Made by a program: the position numbers and the translations under genes. A stretch of 30,145 nt of DNA from an uncultured Eubacteriales bacterium (GTDB lineage: Bacteria; Bacillota; Clostridia; Oscillospirales; Oscillospiraceae). Location: NCBI GenBank assembly GCA_900545405.1, contig UQYT01000031.1, forward strand, positions 1-30,145, written 5' to 3'. The notes beneath the pieces were generated by a model. The model made no database searches and was not told the DNA's origin. It saw only the letters and a program-made list of their open reading frames with translations. Below, piece by piece: positions 7,111 through 14,418 of this stretch. Each line of letters starts with the position of its first letter. The first letter of the stretch is position 1.

Positions 7111-8733
7111 ATGGCAGACAACGGCGTAATCAGGCGCAAGGCGCGCGGCGCCCAGCTCATATACGAGGACCTTCTCGAGAGGCTGGACATGAGACCCATC
7201 CCCACCACCTTTGTGGCGGACGAGGGGCGCAAGGGCATGCTCTCGCGCACCTGCTTCACCTCGAACCCCTTCCCCGTTCCGCTGAACGTGGTCCTCACCA
7301 AGCTGAGGATACCCGCGGTGCAGAAGCTCTTTGAAGACGAGACGATCCCCCAGACCAGCGCCATAGCCGCGGTGCTCGCCGCGTGCAGCACCGCCGCGAC
7401 GGAGATAGGCGCGCTGCGCGGGGACGACGTCTCCGGCGCGCAGATCCGCTGCGACCTGGTCTTTGCGGGCCTCCAGGCCGTCAGGCTGTACATGTCCGAC
7501 CACAAGCACTGCAAGGAGTTCACCCGCTCCCGCGTGCAGTCGGCCATCCGCGTGAACAACGCGCTCAACGGCTCAATGCACAAGTTCCGCGCGCGCGACG
7601 GGCGCGACGTGTCCTTCCACGTCTACTACCAGAGCCAGCAGGAGCGCCTGGTGAAGGCCCTGGGCCTCGCGAAGCCCTCTTCCGAGTACGGCTTCTTCAC
7701 GATGAAGAAGGACCTCAAGGAGATCGCGGCCAAGGTCGCGACGATGGACGCCATGGAGCTCGAGGACCTGAGCTTCGACTGCGGCGCCTGCGGCTGCATG
7801 ATCCGCAGCCGTGAGGAGTGGGAGGCCAGCGAGGTCGGCAAGGCGGTCATCGCCATGCCGCTCATCCGCACGGAGAAGCTCGCGGAGTCCGAGGCGCCCG
7901 ACTGGGGCCGCCCGACCTCCCGCGGCCCGCTCTCCGGCATCCGCGTGCTGGACCTGACGCACATCATCGCGGGCCCCGCCTGCTCCCGCATCCTGGCCGA
8001 GTACGGCGCGGACGTGCTGCTGGTGCGCCGCGGCGACTTCAGGCACCAGGAGCAGGCCATGCTCGAGTTCGACGGCTGGGCTGGCAAGCACTCCATCCAG
8101 CTCGACTTCAACGTCCCGGAGCAGCTTGAGCGCGCAAAGCAGCTCATCCGCGAGGCGGACGTGGTCACCTACTCCTACCAGAACGGCTGCATGGACAAGT
8201 TCGGCCTCTCCGAGGCGGACATCCGCGCGCTGAACCCGAACGTCATATACGCCAACCTCAACTGCTTCTCCGACACGGTGTGGAAGGAGCGCCCGGGCTG
8301 GGCGCCCTGCGCCGAGGACATCACGGGCCTCTCCGTGCGCAACGGCTCGCTCGAGCAGCCGAAGAACCTCAACGGCGTGCCGCTGGACTACTTCCCCGGC
8401 TTCATCCTGGCCCTCGGCACCCTGCGCGCCATCGCGCAGCGCCTGAAAGAGGGCGGCGGCTACAAGGTCACCACCTCCCTCACCCGCGGCGCGCAGTACC
8501 TGCACGAGTGCGCCGACCTCTGCGAGAGGGAGACCCGCGCCGTGCACACCAGCTCCGTCGCCGTCCGCAGCAAGGACAAGGTCTGGGACAGCGTGTTCCA
8601 GTACGTCAAGGGCTGCGCCACGGGCGGCGAGTGCGGCTTCTCCGCGCCCCCGGTCGTGAACACCGCCTACCCCGCCGACGAGCGCAACCTCGTCTTCACC
8701 GACGGCTGCACCGGCTGGAGCCAGCAGCGGTAA
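7111..8733 (+). CDS. Two-part CaiB/BaiF (family III) CoA-transferase-like protein
   Basis: A 540-residue cytoplasmic protein. Residues ~273-530 match the N-terminal Rossmann part of family III CoA-transferases: PLSGIRVLDLTHIIAGP (273-289), the CSRILAEYGADVLLVRRGD strand-helix, HSIQLDFN and later ALNPNVIYANLNCFS. Residues ~50-270 correspond to the degenerate first half seen in the 'double' CaiB-like proteins, including the CGCMIRSREEWEAS motif typical of the family's C-terminal lobe. In family III enzymes the catalytic Asp lies in a VDVSMxDA-type motif; the equivalent here seems to be VTTSLTRGAQ (453-462), without Asp. Transferase activity is therefore doubtful. GGGAGGAG precedes the ATG, and the gene is monocistronic, ending at a strong terminator. 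Confidence 0.75.
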   Translation: MADNGVIRRKARGAQLIYEDLLERLDMRPIPTTFVADEGRKGMLSRTCFTSNPFPVPLNVVLTKLRIPAVQKLFEDETIPQTSAIAAVLAACSTAATEIGALRGDDVSGAQIRCDLVFAGLQAVRLYMSDHKHCKEFTRSRVQSAIRVNNALNGSMHKFRARDGRDVSFHVYYQSQQERLVKALGLAKPSSEYGFFTMKKDLKEIAAKVATMDAMELEDLSFDCGACGCMIRSREEWEASEVGKAVIAMPLIRTEKLAESEAPDWGRPTSRGPLSGIRVLDLTHIIAGPACSRILAEYGADVLLVRRGDFRHQEQAMLEFDGWAGKHSIQLDFNVPEQLERAKQLIREADVVTYSYQNGCMDKFGLSEADIRALNPNVIYANLNCFSDTVWKERPGWAPCAEDITGLSVRNGSLEQPKNLNGVPLDYFPGFILALGTLRAIAQRLKEGGGYKVTTSLTRGAQYLHECADLCERETRAVHTSSVAVRSKDKVWDSVFQYVKGCATGGECGFSAPPVVNTAYPADERNLVFTDGCTGWSQQR

Positions 8734-8739
8734 AAACGC

Positions 8740-8777
8740 AAAAAAGCCGCCCCTCAACTGAGGGGCGGCATTTTTTT
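8740..8777. terminator. Bidirectional rho-independent terminator
   Basis: GCCGCCCCTC / GAGGGGCGGC stem (8746-8769) flanked by A residues on the left and seven T residues on the right. It ends the plus-strand gene at 8733 and the minus-strand gene at 8790, which converge here. Confidence 0.93.
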
Positions 8778-8789
8778 GTCTCTCTCACG

Positions 8790-9662
8790 TCAGGAGGCGA
8801 TGCGCCTCGCGCCGACGTACATGCGGGAGTAATAGCTCTCGTCCAGGCCGGAGATGGTGACGTAGCCGCAGCCGGAGCTGCTGTGGATGAACTCGCCGTC
8901 GCCTATGTAGATGCCCACGTGGCCTATGCTCTCGGAGGAGCTGGCGAAGAACACCGCGTCGCCTATCTGCAGCTCGCTCTTGTCCACCGCGACGCCGTTG
9001 GTGTACATCGAGGCGGCGGTGCGGTTTACGGTGTAGCCGAAGTTCTTGAAGACGTAGCTCACGAAGCCGGAGCAGTCGAAGCCGGAGGGGCTGGAGCCCG
9101 CCCAGACATAGGGCGTGCCGAGGAACTGCTCGGCAAAGGCGACGATCTGCTCGCCGATGGAGCCGGCGGCGGGTGCCTGGCTCGGATCGGGCTCGGTGAA
9201 GGAGACATAGTCGCCGCGTATGTAGCCGGTCTTGCCGCCGGCGGAGACCTTGTACCACTCGCCGTCCACGCCGAGGATCTCGACACTCTCGCCGTAGGTG
9301 GTGACGCGGACTATCTCGCTGTCGGTGCCTGCCTCGGCGCGCATGCGCACGTCGGAGCCGTCCACCCAGCCCTGGGCCGTGAGGTCCATGGTCTCGGAGA
9401 AGCTGAGGTAGTCGGCGGACATGTATCCGCTCTCCCCGTCGTAGTTGACCTTGTACCAGCCGCTGCCGGTGTCGGCCTCGACTATGAGGGCCGTGCCTTC
9501 GCCGACCGTGGCGATTATCGCGTTGCCGGTCCCGGCCCCTGTTCTGAGGTTCACCGCCGTCGTGGTCTCGGCGCCGCCGATGCAGTCGGCCTTCGCACCC
9601 ACGATGAGCGCGCAAACACACAGCGCCCCTGCTGCCAGCGGACGCACTATTCTCTCTCTCAT
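8790..9662 (-). CDS. Secreted SH3b-SH3b-NlpC/P60 cell-wall hydrolase
   Basis: A 290-residue exported peptidoglycan endopeptidase. The signal peptide (RERIVRP, then a hydrophobic stretch) probably ends at AKA near residue 26. Two bacterial SH3 domains follow (~residues 30-83, with NLRTGAGTGNAI and WYKVNYDGESGYM; ~95-148, with RMRAEAGTDSEIV and WYKVSAGGKTGYI), which normally bind wall peptides. A linker (~150-165) leads to NlpC/P60 (~165-290), with catalytic Cys in DCSGF, His in GHVGIYIG and a further His in EFIHSS. I chose ATG 9662 because it begins the signal peptide; a frame from 9710 adds 16 residues and overlaps the upstream gene. The Shine-Dalgarno site is weak, so it may be coupled to the preceding gene, 22 nt away. 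Confidence 0.9.
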   Translation of the reverse strand: MRERIVRPLAAGALCVCALIVGAKADCIGGAETTTAVNLRTGAGTGNAIIATVGEGTALIVEADTGSGWYKVNYDGESGYMSADYLSFSETMDLTAQGWVDGSDVRMRAEAGTDSEIVRVTTYGESVEILGVDGEWYKVSAGGKTGYIRGDYVSFTEPDPSQAPAAGSIGEQIVAFAEQFLGTPYVWAGSSPSGFDCSGFVSYVFKNFGYTVNRTAASMYTNGVAVDKSELQIGDAVFFASSSESIGHVGIYIGDGEFIHSSSGCGYVTISGLDESYYSRMYVGARRIAS

Positions 9663-9684
9663 GGAAATAACCTGACCTTTTGAG

Positions 9685-9972
9685 TTATTTGGAGGCCAAG
9701 GCCCGGTCAAGCCACACGGACGCCACGTCCATGGCGGCGTACAGGCTGTTCTTCTCGCTCTTCTTTACCACCCGGTCCCGGCTCTTGAGCTCGGGGTCGG
9801 TCAGCTGGAGCTGGACCGCGACCTTAGTGGCAACCTCCATATCCTCGACCTTCTTCGTCTCCAGGATCTGCATCATGATGATGTACTTGTCGGCCATGCT
9901 GCCGAAATAGATGATGTTGTCCTTGCGGCGCAGAGGGTGTCCCTTGTACACAAGCTCTTTGGATGCTGCCAT
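9685..9972 (-). CDS. Small conserved protein, function unknown
   Basis: A 95-residue soluble protein with no signal or membrane segment. It reads as a compact alpha/beta domain (KELVYKGHPLRRKDNIIYFGSMADKYII) followed by TKKVEDMEVATKVAVQLQLTDPELK and a C-terminal helix. I recall similar uncharacterised proteins in Oscillospiraceae, often near wall genes, but know no function. The ATG has GGGAGG 9 nt upstream and a near-consensus promoter. It is the first gene of a two-gene unit with the NlpC/P60 hydrolase. Confidence 0.75.
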   Translation of the reverse strand: MAASKELVYKGHPLRRKDNIIYFGSMADKYIIMMQILETKKVEDMEVATKVAVQLQLTDPELKSRDRVVKKSEKNSLYAAMDVASVWLDRALASK

Positions 9973-10001
9973 GTTTAATAACCTCCCAACGTTGTAACCG
10001 A

Positions 10002-10030
10002 ATTGTAACTCGTTATTTCCGTTTTGTCAA
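10002..10030 (-). promoter_or_regulatory. Sigma-A promoter of the small protein / NlpC-P60 unit
   Basis: Minus strand -35 TTGACA (10030-10025), 17-nt spacer, -10 TACAAT (10007-10002). A direct repeat GTTACAA-N4-GTTACAA spans the -10 and could bind a regulator; its meaning is unknown. Confidence 0.85.
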
Positions 10031-10041
10031 CCTTTATTCAC

Positions 10042-10076
10042 GAAAATGTAGGCCGGTATATTTTACCGGCCCACAT
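10042..10076 (-). terminator. Terminator of the penicillin-binding protein gene
   Basis: On the minus strand ATGT-g-GGCCGGTA, short AT loop, TACCGGCC-t-ACAT followed by TTTTCG. It starts 24 nt after the stop. The T-run is short, so efficiency may be moderate. Confidence 0.75.
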
Positions 10077-10099
10077 GACGCACTGATTTTATCTCTGAC

Positions 10100-12322
10100 T
10101 CAGCCGAACACACCGCCGTTGGCGGGCGGCTCGACGGGCTCCACGGGCTCGACGGGCGGCTCGGTGGCGACGGGGCTGTCCGTGACCACGGGCGCGGTGG
10201 AGACGGACGGGCTCTCGCTGACCGCGGCGTCGGGGCTCTCGGAGGCCGCCGGCTCCTCGGACGGGCTGGGGCTGGGATTGTCCTGCTCCTCCTTGGCCTC
10301 GGTGAGGTCGCCGAAGATCTGCGTGTCGCCGCCTATCCAGTCGGCGGCCGGGAAGCTCTTGTACTCGAGCCCGGCGTGCACCTGCTGCATGACGCGCCTC
10401 CAGACCTGGGCGGCGGGGTTGCCGTAGACATACATCTGCTCCGGCTGGTCGAAGCCGGTCCAGACCACGCCGACGTAATAGGGCGTGTAGCCCGCGAACC
10501 AGCGGTTCCAGTTGTAGGAGGAGGTGCCGGTCTTGCCCGCGATGGCCTGGCCGGAGAATATGGACTCGCTGCCGGTGCCGTAGTTGGCGGCGGAGAAGAG
10601 CAGAGAGGTGATGTTCGTGGCGGTGCTGGACTTCATGGCGACGTGGGTCTTGGGCTGGTTGTCGAGCACGATGTTGCCGGCGGCGTCCGTGACGCGCGAA
10701 TAGGTGCGGGCCTCGGTAAAGATGCCGGAGTTGTCGAAGGTGCAGTAGGCCTGGGCCATCTCGAGGACGCTTATGCCGTTGGTGAGCTCGCCGAGGGCGA
10801 GGGAGGCGTAGTTGTAGTCATCGGGCACGAGGCTGGTGATGCCCAGCTTGTTCTTGAGGAAGTTGGTGGAGGCGTCGAGCCCCAGCTTGTCGAGCACCTG
10901 CGCGGCGACGGTGTTCAGTGAGAGGCGCACGCCGGTGGCGATGTCGATTATACCGCGGTACTTGAAGTCGGAGTTGTTGGGGTACCACTGGTTCTGGGAC
11001 ATCTCGACCTCCTCCCTGGGCGCGTCGTTGACGAGCGTGGAGGGCGTGATGAGGCCGAGCTCGATGGCGGGCGCATAGACGGCGAGCGGCTTGAAGGAGG
11101 AGCCGGGGGCGCGCAGCGCGTCCGTGGCGCGGTTGAGCACCAGGTTGCCGGTCTTTTCGCCCACGCCGCCGGACATGGCCACCACCTCGCCGGTGTAGGG
11201 GTCCATGATGACCATCGCGGACTGGAGCTGCTGGTCGTTGGCGCGGTAGGGCTTGGGGAAGTTTTCAACGTCGAGATAGACGTTGTCCACGCACTCCTGG
11301 ATATAGGGGTCGAGGCAGGAGTAGACGCGGTAGCCGCCGTTGTAGAGCAGCTGCCTTGCGGTGTCCTGGCTTATGCCCTTCTGCTCCATGAGGTCCTCGG
11401 TGACGTCCTTGATGACGGCCTCGACGTAGTAGCTGTAGATCTCCTGGTCGGCCACCTCGTTGTCGGAGCGGGTGAAGACGAGCTGCTCGTTTTTGGCCTG
11501 CTCGTACTCGTCGTAGCTGATGTAGCCGAGCTCGTACATGCGGCGCAGCACGGTCTCCTGGCGCTCCTTGTTGTTCTCCTCGCTGTAGAAGGGGCTGTAA
11601 TAGGTGGGCAGGTTGACTATGCCGACGATGGACGCGCTCTCGGCCAGCGTGAGCTGGGAGGGCTCCTTGCCGAAGTATTTCTGCGCGGCGGTGTAGATGC
11701 CGTCGCAGCCCTCGCCGAAGTAGACGGCGTTGAGGTACCACTCGACTATCTCGTCCTTGTCGTACTTCTTCTCGAACTCGAGGGCCTGGAAGATCTCTAT
11801 CAGCTTGCGCTGCACGGTGACTTCCTTGTTGCCGGTGAGGTTCTTTATGAGCTGCTGGGTGATGGTGGAGCCGCCGAAGGAGTCGTCGCCGCCGGTGAGC
11901 ATGGTGAACATGGCGCCGACGGTGCGGTACCAGTCCACGCCCTTGTGCTCATAGAAGCGGTGGTCCTCGATGGCGACGAGGGCCTTGACGAGGTAGTCGG
12001 GGATGTCCTCGAGGTCGACCCAGATGCGGTTTTCGGAGCCGTGGAGCGTGGCGAGCTCCTTATATTCTCCCGCGCTGGTCTCGCAGTAGATGATGCTCGA
12101 CTCCGAGAGCTGATAGTCGGAGAGCGAGACGTCTATGTCCTCGGTGAGGCAGGTCTTGACATAGAAAGCGAACACGCAGGCGAGCAGCAGCGTGGTCGTA
12201 AGTATTACGAGGAGGACGGTGACTACTATCTTAGCCACGAGGCCGACGGCGCCGACTACGGTATCGGCGGCCGTATCCGCGGCCTTTCCGGCGTGAAGTT
12301 TGAATTTGGGTCCTTTGTCCAT
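10100..12322 (-). CDS. Class A penicillin-binding protein (glycosyltransferase plus transpeptidase)
   Basis: A 740-residue bifunctional peptidoglycan synthase of the PBP1A type. A short cytoplasmic N-terminus is followed by one membrane helix (~residues 28-55). The GT51 domain (~95-270) has catalytic Glu119 in ALVAIEDHRFYEH, plus GGSTITQQL and RKLIEIFQALEFEKKYDKDEI. The transpeptidase domain (~370-670) has SxxK in PGSSFKP (Ser408), SLN (468-470) and KTGTSS (597-602). The last ~60 residues are a Pro/Ser/Glu/Val tail with short repeats, probably disordered outside the membrane. I chose ATG 12322 since it gives the normal short N-terminus; the frame from 12373 adds 17 unlikely residues. GGAGGT lies rather far (13 nt) upstream. 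It has its own promoter and terminator. Confidence 0.93.
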   Translation of the reverse strand: MDKGPKFKLHAGKAADTAADTVVGAVGLVAKIVVTVLLVILTTTLLLACVFAFYVKTCLTEDIDVSLSDYQLSESSIIYCETSAGEYKELATLHGSENRIWVDLEDIPDYLVKALVAIEDHRFYEHKGVDWYRTVGAMFTMLTGGDDSFGGSTITQQLIKNLTGNKEVTVQRKLIEIFQALEFEKKYDKDEIVEWYLNAVYFGEGCDGIYTAAQKYFGKEPSQLTLAESASIVGIVNLPTYYSPFYSEENNKERQETVLRRMYELGYISYDEYEQAKNEQLVFTRSDNEVADQEIYSYYVEAVIKDVTEDLMEQKGISQDTARQLLYNGGYRVYSCLDPYIQECVDNVYLDVENFPKPYRANDQQLQSAMVIMDPYTGEVVAMSGGVGEKTGNLVLNRATDALRAPGSSFKPLAVYAPAIELGLITPSTLVNDAPREEVEMSQNQWYPNNSDFKYRGIIDIATGVRLSLNTVAAQVLDKLGLDASTNFLKNKLGITSLVPDDYNYASLALGELTNGISVLEMAQAYCTFDNSGIFTEARTYSRVTDAAGNIVLDNQPKTHVAMKSSTATNITSLLFSAANYGTGSESIFSGQAIAGKTGTSSYNWNRWFAGYTPYYVGVVWTGFDQPEQMYVYGNPAAQVWRRVMQQVHAGLEYKSFPAADWIGGDTQIFGDLTEAKEEQDNPSPSPSEEPAASESPDAAVSESPSVSTAPVVTDSPVATEPPVEPVEPVEPPANGGVFG

Positions 12323-12393
12323 AGGTAAGCCTGCACCTCCGTGCACAGGGTGCGAGTATGATGAAGGGGGCACTCACACCATTCTAAAGTAAG

Positions 12394-12402
12394 AGTATAT
12401 CA
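12394..12402 (-). promoter_or_regulatory. Extended -10 promoter candidate of the PBP gene
   Basis: Minus strand TGA-TATACT (a TGn extended -10). No good -35 lies at 16-18 nt, which extended -10 promoters tolerate. The predicted leader is about 65 nt. Confidence 0.5.
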
Positions 12403-12467
12403 CATTTGGTCGAAAAGGAGTAGAGGGTTTGTAAACTTTTGCGCGGCGTATTATTTTTGCCCTTTTG

Positions 12468-12476
12468 TGGGATAAT
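12468..12476 (+). promoter_or_regulatory. Extended -10 promoter candidate of the BofC-like gene
   Basis: TGG-GATAAT, a TGn extended -10, 22 nt before the ATG. No convincing -35 was found. Weak support. Confidence 0.35.
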
Positions 12477-12498
12477 TTAGCCGAAAGGGGGGCAAAAG

Positions 12499-12846
12499 AT
12501 GAAGCTCTGGATAAAGCTCGGCGGCACGGCGCTCATGGCGTGCACGGCGGCCGTGTGCGCGTGGGCGGCGCTGGGCGGCATAACGGGCCAGGCGCCCGAG
12601 CGCGAGAACACGGCGGCGGCGTACAGCTACGTGCCCAGCTGCTCTCTTGCGGAGGCGGAGTACGTCCTGCGCGAGTACGACGGCTGCGTGGCGGTGTTCG
12701 CCTCGGTGGGCGACACCTCGCCCATCACGCTGACGGACATCGAGGTCGGCACGCTGCGGGACGCGGACCGGCAGATACTCAGTACGGGACTGGCCGTAGC
12801 GGACCGCGAGGAACTGCTGACCCTGCTGGAAGACCTCGGCACCTGA
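12499..12846 (+). CDS. Exported or anchored protein with BofC C-terminal-like domain
   Basis: A 115-residue protein with an N-terminal hydrophobic signal or anchor (LGGTALMACTAAVCAWAAL, ~residues 7-25), a short linker, and a small alpha/beta domain (~50-115) containing YVLREYDGCVAVFASVGDTS, TDIEVGTLRDADRQIL and EELLTLLEDLGT. This pattern recalls the BofC C-terminal domain proteins found widely in Clostridia. In Bacillus BofC inhibits the SpoIVB protease in sporulation, but many clostridial members stand alone and their role is not established. GGGGGG lies 6 nt upstream of the ATG. It is divergent from the PBP gene. Confidence 0.6.
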   Translation: MKLWIKLGGTALMACTAAVCAWAALGGITGQAPERENTAAAYSYVPSCSLAEAEYVLREYDGCVAVFASVGDTSPITLTDIEVGTLRDADRQILSTGLAVADREELLTLLEDLGT

Positions 12847-12881
12847 GAACAGTTTTCCATCCGCGGCGGAGAAAAATACGA

Positions 12882-12910
12882 TTGATTTATTGCGGTGTAT
12901 GAGTTACAAT
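12882..12910 (+). promoter_or_regulatory. Sigma-A promoter of the DUF1292 gene
   Basis: -35 TTGATT (12882-12887), 17-nt spacer, -10 TACAAT (12905-12910). It begins 36 nt after the upstream stop, so the DUF1292 gene can be transcribed independently. Confidence 0.75.
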
Positions 12911-12940
12911 AGTGCCAGAAAGATAGACGGAGGGGCAGCC

Positions 12941-13234
12941 ATGGGCGAAGATTTCGGCAGCACGTACATCACCATCGAGGACGAGGAAGGCAACGAGTTC
13001 GAGCTCGAGCAGCTCGCCACCATGGAGTTTAACGGCCAGGAATATTCGGCATTCCTCCCCGCCGACATGAGCGAGGACGACCCCGACTACGGCTATATCA
13101 TCCTGCGCATCGAAGAGGAGAACGGCGAAGAGGTCTTCTGCTCCGTCGATGACGAGGATGAGCTCGTCGCTGTTTATGACAAGTTCATGGAAGAACTCTT
13201 CGGCGATGAGACAGACGATGAGGAGGGGGAATAA
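12941..13234 (+). CDS. DUF1292 family protein
   Basis: A 97-residue very acidic protein of the DUF1292 (YrzB-like) family, conserved in Bacillota. The core has TITIEDEEGNEFE-like strands, FELEQLATMEFNGQEYSAFLP (~residues 20-40), GYIILRIEEENGEE and VDDEDELVAVYDKFMEELF. The function is unknown; in many Bacillota it sits with alaS and ruvX, which are not seen here. ATG 12941 has GGAGG 7 nt upstream; the frame from 12890 would start inside the promoter. The acidic tail ends in DDEEGE. The putative structured RNA follows at once. Confidence 0.85.
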   Translation: MGEDFGSTYITIEDEEGNEFELEQLATMEFNGQEYSAFLPADMSEDDPDYGYIILRIEEENGEEVFCSVDDEDELVAVYDKFMEELFGDETDDEEGE

Positions 13235-13289
13235 GTTCCCCGAACGCGGCATAGGCTTTAATGCCTGGGCGCGGCCATATGTTTTCATC

Positions 13290-13488
13290 CTGCCCTGTTT
13301 GCGGATGTTTTAGGGCCCTTTTAAACCCACATTACTAATAAGGGATGCCACATTCCTGCGTGAATTGCAGGCCTCCCGGCTCCCCCCTCGAGCGGGGTGT
13401 TGGAAGTTGGAAGCGTGGAAGCACAGGAGAGGCGACCCACCTGCCGGAGACGTGCAGGTTATAATTGGGTCCCCACGGCAGCGGCGGG
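13290..13488 (+). ncRNA. Structured RNA, candidate 6S RNA
   Basis: About 200 nt with no credible reading frame, ending at a strong terminator. Visible structure includes the hairpin CCTGC/GCAGG (around 13351-13368), a compound hairpin GACCCA...TGGGTC enclosing CCTGC...GCAGG (about 13434-13471), and a possible closing helix between CTGCCcTG near 13290 and CAcGGCAG near 13475. Length, a terminator at the 3' end and no downstream gene to regulate fit a free sRNA rather than a riboswitch. The segment with GGAGAGGCGACCCACCT recalls clostridial 6S RNA as I remember it. The 6S assignment is from memory and structure only; exact ends are not determined. Confidence 0.5.
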
Positions 13489-13491
13489 GAA

Positions 13492-13519
13492 GCCGGCGGT
13501 CCTTACCGCCGGCTTTTTT
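13492..13519 (+). terminator. Rho-independent terminator of the structured RNA
   Basis: GCCGGCGGT (13492-13500), CCTT loop, ACCGCCGGC (13505-13513), then six T residues. A textbook terminator on the plus strand. Confidence 0.95.
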
Positions 13520-13537
13520 GCGCCCACTCACCCCCGA

Positions 13538-13741
13538 CAACCACCACCCCCCTCCCCAAGTCGGGCGAAGATGAGTAAAGACAACCGAGGCAGTAGCGCT
13601 CACGCGAATGGTGGAGCCGCCGAGGTAAAAAAGGCGCTTTTCTTTGGCGGCTCGACACCGTTTCTTTGGGCAAGCACCAAAGAAATGGGGTCGAAAGGCA
13701 GGGCAGGCCATCGACCCCCACCCAACGTATCGGCGCACACG
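13538..13741. repeat. 204-bp direct repeat, copy A
   Basis: Matches 13995-14198 without gaps at an offset of 457 bp, with few substitutions confined mostly to the last 40 bp. It starts CAACCACCACC and ends in CGGCGCACACG. The right half (from 13633) also matches 1-109. It forms the left arm of the large palindrome at 13631-13894. No coding potential is believable; the several open frames across it are present on both strands and repeat with the element. Confidence 0.9.
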
Positions 13742-13894
13742 CACAAAGCAAAGACAAGGCAGCACCTCATTTGCGCGCGGCTGCGTGTGCGCCGTCTCCT
13801 TGGGTAGAAGTCTATCCCCCCTACTGCCGATTCCACCCCATTTCTTTGCTCTTGCGCAAAGAAACGGGGTGGAGCCCCAAAGAAACGCGCTTTT
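13631..13894. repeat. ~264-bp imperfect palindrome with nested stem-loops
   Basis: The left arm (13631-13743) and the reverse complement of the right arm (13782-13894) align along their whole length at roughly three-quarters identity. Best-matched parts are the outer ends (GCGC, TTTCTTTGG-type blocks) and the inner arms, where 13731-13743 and 13782-13794 are exact reverse complements of 13 bp. Each arm also folds on itself: 13653-13669 with 13677-13693 (7-nt loop), and 13833-13849 with 13856-13872 (6-nt loop, one mismatch). It has no gene inside and no transposase nearby. Confidence 0.85.
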
Positions 13895-13994
13895 GGGTGC
13901 CGCCACGGCAGCTGTTCGGTCCCACCCGCCTCTCCCACGAACTCGAAGCCCCAACATCACAGCCGACTGCGTCAAGCTGACCTGAGCGCCCGGT

Positions 13995-14198
13995 CAACCA
14001 CCACCCCCCTCCCCAAGTCGGGCGAAGATGAGTAAAGACAACCGAGGCAGTAGCGCTCACGCGGATGGTGGAGCCGCCGAGGTAAAAAAAGCGCCTTTCT
14101 TTGGCGGCTCGACACCGTTTCTTTGGGCAAGCACCAAAGAAATGGGGTCGAAAGGCAGGACAAGCCAAAAACCACCGCCCAACGTATCGGCGCACACG
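13995..14198. repeat. 204-bp direct repeat, copy B (left half only)
   Basis: Second copy of the 13538-13741 unit, including the stem-loop (arms 14110-14126 and 14134-14150). The right half of the palindrome is missing; after CACACG the sequence switches to an unrelated hairpin block. Confidence 0.9.
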
Positions 14199-14384
14199 TA
14201 GAAGAGTAAAGAAAAAGGGGGAACCCCCGGCGAGGGTTCCCCCTTAGACCCCCTCCTGCGCTTAAATAAGCATCAGGAGAGTTCCGCGCTTAAGCGGAGC
14301 GCGGGCAAGGGCTCTGCCCCTGCACCCCGCCACCTTTGAAAAGGTGGACGAAACTTTCAAACGCGCGCGAAGCGCGCAGCGCGC
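14199..14384. repeat. Hairpin-rich non-coding block
   Basis: Contains a perfect 12-bp stem with 7-nt loop (14215-14226 with 14234-14245, AAGGGGGAACCC type), then TCCGC/GCGGA around CTTAA, a CCACCTT/AAGGTGG hairpin (14331-14348) and GCGCGC repeats. No gene is credible. The composition resembles dispersed intergenic repeats of high-GC Clostridia, but only one copy is in this window. Confidence 0.6.
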
Positions 14385-14386
14385 AA

Positions 14387-14416
14387 AAAGGCCCGTCTCG
14401 TTAGAGGCGGGCCTTT
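14387..14416 (-). terminator. Terminator of the oligopeptide transporter operon
   Basis: AAAGGCCCG-t-CTC, GTTA loop, GAG-g-CGGGCCTTT; on the minus strand the stem ends in TTT followed by TTG. It begins 2 nt after the last stop of the operon. Confidence 0.85.
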
Positions 14417-14418
14417 AC

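Noticed and set aside
13310..13975. Several overlapping open frames on both strands in the repeat block (for example 221 codons on the minus strand)
   Set aside because: They are translations of the palindromic element, recur with it, and have no Shine-Dalgarno sites or recognisable protein features.
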